36,392 bases of DNA from Eubacteriales bacterium (lineage in GTDB: Bacteria; Bacillota; Clostridia; Oscillospirales; Oscillospiraceae). Each line of letters opens with the position of its first letter. Within the stretch, counting starts at the first letter, position 1. The position numbers and the translations under genes were made by a program. The DNA lies in contig JAUNJE010000018.1 of assembly GCA_030533415.1 (NCBI GenBank), positions 1-36,392 on the forward strand, read 5' to 3'. The notes under the pieces were generated by a model. It saw only the letters and a list, made by a program, of their open reading frames with translations, did not search any database and was not told the DNA's origin. Positions 31,032-36,392 of this stretch are shown piece after piece.

Positions 31032-32617
31032 TACGGTTACGGGATATCCAGCTGCCCCCGGAGCACAACCCCCACCAGCTCCAGTTTGAGGCGGCCCGGA
31101 TGCTGCACATTGCCAATTCCAAGATCCGGCACCTTCGCATCGTCCGCCGCAGTGTGGATGCCCGGAAAAAGCCGGATGTGAAGATCATCTATACCGTGGA
31201 TGTGGCTGTGGACGGCAGCGAAAAGAAAATTCTGAAGCAAAGCGGCTGCAAGCGCGCTTCTCTGGCACCGGTGTCCTATTATTCCGTGCCGAAACCAGCG
31301 GCGCCGGAAAAGCGTCCCGTGGTGGTGGGCTTCGGTCCGGCGGGCATGTTCGCGGCCCTGGTGCTGGCCCTGGCCGGGTGGAAGCCCCTGGTGCTGGAGC
31401 GGGGAGAGGATGCGGAAAGACGTCATGAAAAGGTGCAGCGGTTTTTCGAAACCGGCGAATTGGACGTAAGGAGCAATGTGCAGTTCGGAGAGGGCGGCGC
31501 GGGCACCTTCTCGGACGGAAAATTGAACACCGGGGTAAACAACCCCCGGATCGGCTGGATTTTGGAGCAGTTTGTCAAGGCGGGGGCCAGGGAGGACATC
31601 CTCTATGACGCCAAGCCCCATGTGGGCACGGATGTTTTGCTGACGGTGGTCCAGAATCTCCGCCGGCGCATCGTTTCCTTGGGGGGCGAAGTGCGGTTTT
31701 GCACCCAGGTCACCGGATTGTGCATTGCGGACAGCAGGCTGACCGGGCTGAAAACCGGGGACGGGGAGATCATCCCCTGTGACACCGCAGTGCTGGCCAT
31801 CGGCCACAGCGCCCGGGATACCTTCCAAATGCTGGATGCCATGGGCATTCCCATGGAGCCGAAGCCCTTTGCCATGGGGGTCCGCATTGAGCACAAGCAG
31901 GCATCCATCGATGAAGCCCAGTACGGCATGGTGAATCCCGCCCTGCCGCCGGCGGACTACAAGCTGGTGCAGCACTTGGAGGACGCCACGGTCTACACCT
32001 TCTGCATGTGTCCCGGCGGTCATGTGGTGGCGGCGGCCTCCGAAGAGGGCCGGGTGGTTACCAACGGCATGAGCAATGCCGACCGGGACGGGGAAAATGC
32101 CAACGCCGCTCTGCTGGTTACGGTAAACCCCGAAAGCTTCCCCTACAAAGGCACCCTTGGGGGAATGCAGTGGCAGCGGGAAATTGAAGAGAGAGCCTAT
32201 CAGGCTGGCGGAGGCTACCGCGCTCCGGCCCAGAAAGTGGGGGATTTCCTGGCCCGCCGGGCAAGCACGGGACCGGGACAGGTCAGTCCCACCTACCGCC
32301 CCGGTGTCACCTGGTGCGATCTGCACGATGTCCTTCCCGCGAAAATCACGGGGGCCATTGCCCAGGCTCTGCCTCTGCTGGAGGGCAAGCTGAAGGGCTT
32401 TGCCCATCCGGACGCCGTAATGACCGCCCCCGAGACCCGCAGCTCGTCCCCCGTCCGCATCCTTCGTGACGATACCCGCCAATCCGTTGTCTGCGGCCTT
32501 TATCCTGCCGGAGAGGGCGCGGGCTACGCAGGGGGCATCATGTCCGCCGCCATCGACGGTATCATGACCGCCGAAATGATTTTAGGAGAATCCAATGGAA
32601 GAAAAGCAGATCAATAA
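31028..32617 (+). CDS. FAD-dependent oxidoreductase (uncharacterised, YtfP-like/BFD-less type)
   Basis: A 529-residue flavoprotein. A 90-residue N-terminal domain (MIRLRDIQLPPEHNPHQLQF, with RIVRRSVDARKKPDVKIIYT) comes before the FAD motif VVVGFGPAGMFAALVLA (about 100-116). The family block VQFGEGGAGTFSDGKLNTGV and the late GLYPAGEGAGYAGGIMSAA follow. This architecture is that of a widespread family of NAD(P)/FAD-dependent oxidoreductases without an established reaction. GGAGG precedes the ATG, which overlaps the previous stop. The 3' end overlaps the CPBP gene by 23 bp. Confidence 0.9.
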   Translation: MIRLRDIQLPPEHNPHQLQFEAARMLHIANSKIRHLRIVRRSVDARKKPDVKIIYTVDVAVDGSEKKILKQSGCKRASLAPVSYYSVPKPAAPEKRPVVVGFGPAGMFAALVLALAGWKPLVLERGEDAERRHEKVQRFFETGELDVRSNVQFGEGGAGTFSDGKLNTGVNNPRIGWILEQFVKAGAREDILYDAKPHVGTDVLLTVVQNLRRRIVSLGGEVRFCTQVTGLCIADSRLTGLKTGDGEIIPCDTAVLAIGHSARDTFQMLDAMGIPMEPKPFAMGVRIEHKQASIDEAQYGMVNPALPPADYKLVQHLEDATVYTFCMCPGGHVVAAASEEGRVVTNGMSNADRDGENANAALLVTVNPESFPYKGTLGGMQWQREIEERAYQAGGGYRAPAQKVGDFLARRASTGPGQVSPTYRPGVTWCDLHDVLPAKITGAIAQALPLLEGKLKGFAHPDAVMTAPETRSSSPVRILRDDTRQSVVCGLYPAGEGAGYAGGIMSAAIDGIMTAEMILGESNGRKADQ

Positions 32618-33551
32618 ATGGCTCCGCCGCCGGTTTACCGCAGTCGGCTGGACGCTGATCGTGTATTATATCATCATGAATATTCTGACGGTGCTGGCCA
32701 TGGCGCTGGATGCGGCGCGGCAGATGCTCGGCACCTTTATGTCCGGGCGTTATGACGGCGGTGTGGATTTGGACGCCATTGCGGGCAACGCCTGGGGCTA
32801 CATCCTCACCATTGCCGTGGGGTTGGTGATCCTCTATGCCTGGAAGGGCTGGGACTATTGGAAAACGGAGATCCTGGCAAAAGAAAGAAATATGACCCCC
32901 GCTGTCTTTTTCTCCCTGCTCAGTCTTTTTATGGGCGCTCAGATGGTCAACAGCCTGTGGATCGGCCTGCTGGAACTGATCCTGAACCAATTCGGGCTGT
33001 CCGTTATGGCCACGCTGGAAAGTGTCTCAGGGGCGTCGGATACCTTCAGCATGTTCCTGTATTCCGCACTGCTGGCCCCCATCGCGGAGGAAATTCTGTT
33101 CCGGGGCTATGTGCTGCGGACCCTGCGGCCTTTTGGCAAGCGGTTTGCCATTTTCGGCTCGGCTTTCCTGTTCGGGCTGTTCCATGGAAATCTGTTGCAG
33201 ACGCCTTATGCGTTTTTGGTGGGGCTGCTGCTGGGGTATGTGGCGGTGGAATACTCCGTGCTCTGGGCCATGGCGCTGCATATGTTCAACAATCTGGTGC
33301 TGGCGGACCTTCTGTCCCGGCTGACGGAACGGCTGCCGGAGATGGTGGGAACATCTCTCAACTTGCTCCTGTTCGGGAGCTTTGCGTTGGCCTCGTTGGT
33401 CATTTTGATTACCAAACGAAATCAGATTCGGGCGTACCGGCAAAGCGAATGGATGGACCGGCGGTGTTTGAAATGCTTCTTCTCCTGTTCGGGAGTCATC
33501 GTGTTGACGGTAATCATGGTCATCAACATGGCGCTGCTGCTGTTTCTGTGA
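32595..33551 (+). CDS. CPBP-family intramembrane glutamic endopeptidase
   Basis: A 318-residue membrane protein with about eight helices. The CPBP/ABI motifs are Glu165-Glu166 with Arg170 in EEILFRG, His197 in FGLFHGN and His229/Asn233 in ALHMFNN. These form the Rce1-like intramembrane protease site. The substrate is unknown; such proteins often act in peptide maturation or bacteriocin immunity, but no bacteriocin gene is seen here. It is the last gene of the operon; GGAG precedes the ATG. Confidence 0.9.
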   Translation: MEEKQINKWLRRRFTAVGWTLIVYYIIMNILTVLAMALDAARQMLGTFMSGRYDGGVDLDAIAGNAWGYILTIAVGLVILYAWKGWDYWKTEILAKERNMTPAVFFSLLSLFMGAQMVNSLWIGLLELILNQFGLSVMATLESVSGASDTFSMFLYSALLAPIAEEILFRGYVLRTLRPFGKRFAIFGSAFLFGLFHGNLLQTPYAFLVGLLLGYVAVEYSVLWAMALHMFNNLVLADLLSRLTERLPEMVGTSLNLLLFGSFALASLVILITKRNQIRAYRQSEWMDRRCLKCFFSCSGVIVLTVIMVINMALLLFL

Positions 33552-33572
33552 AAAGAAAGAAATATCCGGTAA

Positions 33573-33607
33573 AAACAGGCGGCAGCGTCAAATGCTGCCG
33601 CCTGTTT
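33573..33607. terminator. Terminator between convergent genes
   Basis: AAACAGGCGGCAGC (33573-33586) and GCTGCCGCCTGTTT (33594-33607) form a perfect 14-bp stem with a 7-nt loop. A and T ends on both sides let it serve the CPBP operon and the convergent DUF1294 gene. Confidence 0.8.
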
Positions 33608-33610
33608 GCG

Positions 33611-33877
33611 TCATAACAGCAATATCCAAACTGCCAGCACCACCTGCACCACCAGGATCAGGGGAATGCCAACCGTAAACTTCCGGTGCTTTGTCTTATG
33701 CCGCACGGTATACATGCCGATCAGGCTTCCCACACTGCCGCCGATGGCGGCTACCATCATCAGGGTGGCTTCCGGGATGCGCCAGAGGTTTTTCTTTGCT
33801 TTGAACTTGTCCACAAGCATAAGGACAAACCCAAGCGCATTGACTATAAGGAGGTAAAGGAGAAGAAACTCTGCCAT
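33611..33877 (-). CDS. DUF1294 small membrane protein
   Basis: An 88-residue protein with three hydrophobic segments (about 2-22, 38-55 and 70-88) and the family core FDKFKAKK-like VDKFKAKKNLWRIPEATLM, then GGSVGSLIGMYTVRHKTKH. DUF1294 proteins have no known role. ATG at 33877 follows AAGGAA. The lipoprotein gene starts 27 bp away on the other strand. Confidence 0.88.
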   Translation of the reverse strand: MAEFLLLYLLIVNALGFVLMLVDKFKAKKNLWRIPEATLMMVAAIGGSVGSLIGMYTVRHKTKHRKFTVGIPLILVVQVVLAVWILLL

Positions 33878-33904
33878 ATTGATTTCCTTTCGGGAGGGAT
33901 TCGT

Positions 33905-34393
33905 TTGAAAAAATGTTGGATTCTGGTGGGATTGGCACTGCTGCTTTGCGGATGTGCCGCGGAGGAGACCTTTGAAACGGTGGCGGACGATATCGTCCAG
34001 CCGGTCATGGCCCAGCCCAGGCAGGTGGCCGTGGAGCTGCCTGATGGCGCCGTTGCCCCGGTGCTGGAAAGCGACAGCGGACAGATCTACCTGTGCGAGG
34101 ACTATGAACTGGTGATCGAGACCCAGCCCTCCGGCGATATCAGCGCCACCATCCAGAATATCTGCGGCTATGCAAAAGAGGATCTGACCATCATGGAAAC
34201 CCAGTGGGAGGATGTTACCCGCTATGAATTTGTCTGGGCGTCGGCGGGGGAGAAGGGCGACATGCTGGGCAGGGCCGTTATTTTGGACGACGGGGATTAC
34301 CACTACTGCATGTCCGTCCTCCGGGATGCCGCCACGACGGAGACCTCCCAAATCAGCTGGCGCAACGTGTTCGGCTCCTTCCAGCTGGTTTAG
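33905..34393 (+). CDS. Hypothetical lipoprotein with TTG start
   Basis: A 162-residue exported lipoprotein. The signal LKKCWILVGLALLLCGC ends in the lipobox LCGC. The mature part is acidic, with VELPDGAVAPVLESDSGQ and ICGYAKEDLTIM; I recognise no family. The start is TTG at 33905, supported by GGGAGGG 6 nt upstream and by the signal peptide; no ATG fits. It is convergent with the WYL regulator gene, whose stop lies 22 bp away. Confidence 0.8.
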   Translation: MKKCWILVGLALLLCGCAAEETFETVADDIVQPVMAQPRQVAVELPDGAVAPVLESDSGQIYLCEDYELVIETQPSGDISATIQNICGYAKEDLTIMETQWEDVTRYEFVWASAGEKGDMLGRAVILDDGDYHYCMSVLRDAATTETSQISWRNVFGSFQLV

Positions 34394-34415
34394 GAAAGAC
34401 CGTTTCCCGGCTCCT

Positions 34416-35393
34416 TTAGTACTGCGCCATTGCCTCCCGGCACATGGCTTTGCAGGCGTCGATGACGCTCTGGGGATACAAAATCTTAGCCTTGGAACCA
34501 AACCCGATGACCCAGCTTAAAAACATGGGGGAGACCGCCACGTTCACGGTGAATACAAAGTGCCTGTCCCCGTCGGGGATCAGCAGGATGTCCCGGCCGA
34601 AACGGTCTATGACCACATTGACCAGGCTCCGGTCAAAGCGCAGCTTCACATCGGCGGTTTCCCCGGAGTACATCTGAAACAGCCGGTTGGCATGCTCCAC
34701 CAGGGCTTTGCCCGTCAGCTCCTGGCAGGGAGTCCGGGGTTGGTCCACTGGCCGGATTTCGCTCATTCTGTCCACCCGGTAGGAGGTGACGCCGTGGCGG
34801 GGGGAGTGGGCTAGCAGATAGCAGTTTTCGTTGTCCTGGCATAGGCCGTAGGGGCTGGCCTGGTAATCCCGGTCCCGGTAATGCCGCTCCCGGTCAAGGC
34901 CCCAGTCGAAATAGCGGAAGCGGATCTGCCGGTTTTGGGCAATGGCCTCCTGAATGGCGTCCACATTATAGTAGATGGTCTCATTCATGCTCTTGACCCG
35001 GCCGCTGACCAGCACATCCCGGCGCATCAGCTTGGCGTCGTAGACGCTGCACTGGCTGCACAGCTTTTCAATCAGTTCCCGGGATTTCTTTTCCGTCAGA
35101 AAGCGGCTGGACTGTACGGCGTCGATCAGCAGCTTTAATTCCGGCAGTTCGAAATTCCGGGAGGCGATGAAATAGCCGCCATTTTTGCCGGGGAGGGAGA
35201 CAATGTCCACGCCGTAATCCTGCAGCGCCGCGATGTCCGAATAGACGGTTTTGCGGTCGCAGACGATATTGTGCTGCTGCTCCAGCATGGAAAGCAGCTC
35301 CGCCGCTCTCACCGGATGCTCCCGGTGGGAGTTTCTTTGTAAGTAGTCCAGAATGTAGAAGATCTTCAGCTTCTGATTGTCCGACTTTGGCAT
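34416..35393 (-). CDS. WYL-domain transcriptional regulator
   Basis: A 325-residue DNA-binding protein. Residues about 8-70 are a winged helix (HTH_11) with the helix CDRKTVYSDIAALQDYG. The WYL domain, about 135-215, contains IRFRYFDWGLDRERHYRDRD and the CYLLAHSPRHGVTSYRVDR motif; the family Trp-Tyr-Leu is Cys-Tyr-Leu here. WYL domains sense nucleic-acid or nucleotide ligands in DNA-damage and defence regulators, though many members are uncharacterised. ATG at 35393 follows GGAGGG. It is divergent from endonuclease IV, a possible target. Confidence 0.9.
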   Translation of the reverse strand: MPKSDNQKLKIFYILDYLQRNSHREHPVRAAELLSMLEQQHNIVCDRKTVYSDIAALQDYGVDIVSLPGKNGGYFIASRNFELPELKLLIDAVQSSRFLTEKKSRELIEKLCSQCSVYDAKLMRRDVLVSGRVKSMNETIYYNVDAIQEAIAQNRQIRFRYFDWGLDRERHYRDRDYQASPYGLCQDNENCYLLAHSPRHGVTSYRVDRMSEIRPVDQPRTPCQELTGKALVEHANRLFQMYSGETADVKLRFDRSLVNVVIDRFGRDILLIPDGDRHFVFTVNVAVSPMFLSWVIGFGSKAKILYPQSVIDACKAMCREAMAQY

Positions 35394-35421
35394 AAGGCTC
35401 CCTCCTGTGTGTTTTTTTCTC

Positions 35422-35427
35422 ATTATA
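35422..35427 (-). promoter_or_regulatory. Extended -10 promoter of the WYL regulator gene
   Basis: Minus strand TGGTATAATG: a perfect TATAAT with the TGn extension. The -35 position is weak, which the extended -10 would compensate. Confidence 0.5.
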
Positions 35428-35458
35428 CCACGCGGCGCCCCCGGCGGAAAGGGCAAAT

Positions 35459-35487
35459 TTGCATTTTGTATCGGAATGTGTTATAAT
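35459..35487 (+). promoter_or_regulatory. Promoter of the endonuclease IV gene
   Basis: TTGCAT (35459-35464), a 17-nt spacer and TATAAT (35482-35487), back to back with the WYL promoter. Confidence 0.7.
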
Positions 35488-35511
35488 GCCCAAAAAGGAG
35501 TGGTCATTTTT

Positions 35512-36336
35512 ATGTTTTTTGGCTGTCACCTATCCGCAAGCGGCGGTTACACCGCTATGGTGGAGACGGCGCTGTCCATCGGCGCCAACACCTTTGCCTT
35601 TTTCACCCGGAATCCCCGGGGCAGTAGGGCAAAGAAGGAGGACCCTGCCGATGCGGCAAGGGCCGTGCAGATGTTGCGGGACAACCGGTTTGGGAAATTG
35701 GTCGCCCATGGCGCCTATACCATGAACCTGTGCACTGCCGCTCCGGAAGCCAGGGCCTTCGCGGCGGAGGTACTGGAAGACGACCTGCGCCGCATGGCGG
35801 CGCTGCCCGGGAATTTCTACAATTTCCATCCCGGAAGCCATGTGGGCCAGGGCACGGAAGCGGGAATTGAATACATCTCCGCCGCGCTGAAACAGGCGCT
35901 GCGGCATGACTACCCTGTGAAGGTGCTGTTGGAAACCATGGCGGGGAAGGGCAGTGAGATCGGCGGACGGTTCGAAGAACTGAAGGCGATCATCGACGCC
36001 GTTGGCAGCGAAAATGTGGGGGTTTGCCTGGATACCTGCCATGTGTATGACGGGGGCTATGACATTGTGAAGGACCTGGATGGAGTGCTGGCGGAATTTG
36101 ACCGGGTGGTCGGCCTGGACAGGCTCTGCGCCCTGCATGTCAATGACAGCAAGAATCCCTTCGCCAGCCACAAGGACCGCCATGAATGCCTGGGCCGGGG
36201 AAGCCTGGGGCTGGAAACCTTCGCACGGATCGTAAACCACCCGGCGCTGAAGGACAAACCCATGATTTTGGAGACCCCCAACGCGCTTCCCGGCTACCAA
36301 AAGGAGATCGAAATCCTGCGGAGCCTGGAATCTTAA
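35512..36336 (+). CDS. nfo: Deoxyribonuclease IV (AP endonuclease)
   Basis: A 274-residue TIM-barrel endonuclease that cuts DNA at abasic sites. Zinc-ligand motifs occur in family order: HLSASGG, VAHGAYTMN, NFHPGSHVGQ, LLETMAGKGSEIG, CLDTCHVYDGGYD, LHVNDSKNPFASHKDRHE and ILETPN. ATG at 35512, preceded by AAGGAG 11 nt upstream, matches the family start; an earlier in-frame ATG at 35377 lies inside the divergent WYL gene. No further gene is visible in the last 56 bp. Confidence 0.95.
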   Translation: MFFGCHLSASGGYTAMVETALSIGANTFAFFTRNPRGSRAKKEDPADAARAVQMLRDNRFGKLVAHGAYTMNLCTAAPEARAFAAEVLEDDLRRMAALPGNFYNFHPGSHVGQGTEAGIEYISAALKQALRHDYPVKVLLETMAGKGSEIGGRFEELKAIIDAVGSENVGVCLDTCHVYDGGYDIVKDLDGVLAEFDRVVGLDRLCALHVNDSKNPFASHKDRHECLGRGSLGLETFARIVNHPALKDKPMILETPNALPGYQKEIEILRSLES

Positions 36337-36392
36337 GAAAAAGTTCATTTGACATATAGGCAAAAGTGTGTCATTTTATAAAGAAAAGAGCG

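Noticed and set aside
36337-36392. Further ATACTG element copy or promoter at the window end
   Set aside because: TCATTTTATAAAGAA is similar to part of the element, but the ends are not visible and the window stops here.

Overview
The window looks like chromosomal DNA of a Gram-positive gut-type anaerobe of the class Clostridia, most likely Oscillospirales (Oscillospiraceae/Ruminococcaceae-like). The basis is a moderately GC-rich coding background, strong AGGAGG-type ribosome binding sites, consensus sigma-A promoters, and families typical of that group (YesM/YesN two-component pair, MsmX-dependent-style sugar ABC permeases, YesL, DUF896, an LtaS-like enzyme, YlmH). No plasmid or intact prophage signature is visible; the taxonomic call is inference.

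Layout. Positions 1-2067 (minus) carry the dTDP-sugar genes rfbA and rfbB (rfbB is cut by the window edge). Positions 2077-3319 hold an AT-rich glycosyltransferase behind a long leader, followed upstream by a calcineurin-type phosphoesterase, a decayed remnant of an ATP-dependent DNA ligase, and a YesL-family membrane protein. Positions 5376-14750 (plus) are a carbohydrate-uptake locus: a cytosolic CE15-type glucuronoyl-esterase-like hydrolase, an MBL-fold hydrolase, a sugar-binding lipoprotein, a YesM-like histidine kinase, a YesN-like AraC-type response regulator and two ABC permeases. No ATPase and no glycoside hydrolase are present, so the transporter probably borrows a shared ATPase. Two promoters in this locus carry the same motif exactly 40 nt upstream of the -10 box, a good candidate site for the response regulator.

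Positions 14751-15979 are a small accessory patch: an AT-rich orphan gene, tRNA-Trp and a CAU-anticodon tRNA co-transcribed from a perfect promoter, with a 170-bp multi-hairpin repeat between the two tRNAs. Positions 15980-19736 hold an XRE regulator with a striking glycine-every-fifth-residue tail, an M28 peptidase and an NCS2 purine permease. Positions 19789-21717 hold a small lipoprotein, three small HTH regulators and a duplicated structured repeat that brackets two of them.

Positions 21718-36336 are mostly housekeeping: asnS, an LtaS-like phosphoglycerol transferase, a 29-residue membrane peptide, a YgiQ-type radical SAM protein, an orphan holin, a ylmH/DUF896/Nudix operon, a BaiN-like/FAD-oxidoreductase/CPBP operon, DUF1294, a TTG-initiated lipoprotein, a WYL regulator and endonuclease IV.

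The most unusual signals are (1) a family of small palindromic elements ending in ATACTG/CAGTAT, found in at least four places; (2) the shared promoter motif of the sugar locus; (3) the pentapeptide-glycine XRE protein; and (4) the duplicated structured element around the HTH genes. I did not find a complete new defence or mobile system.
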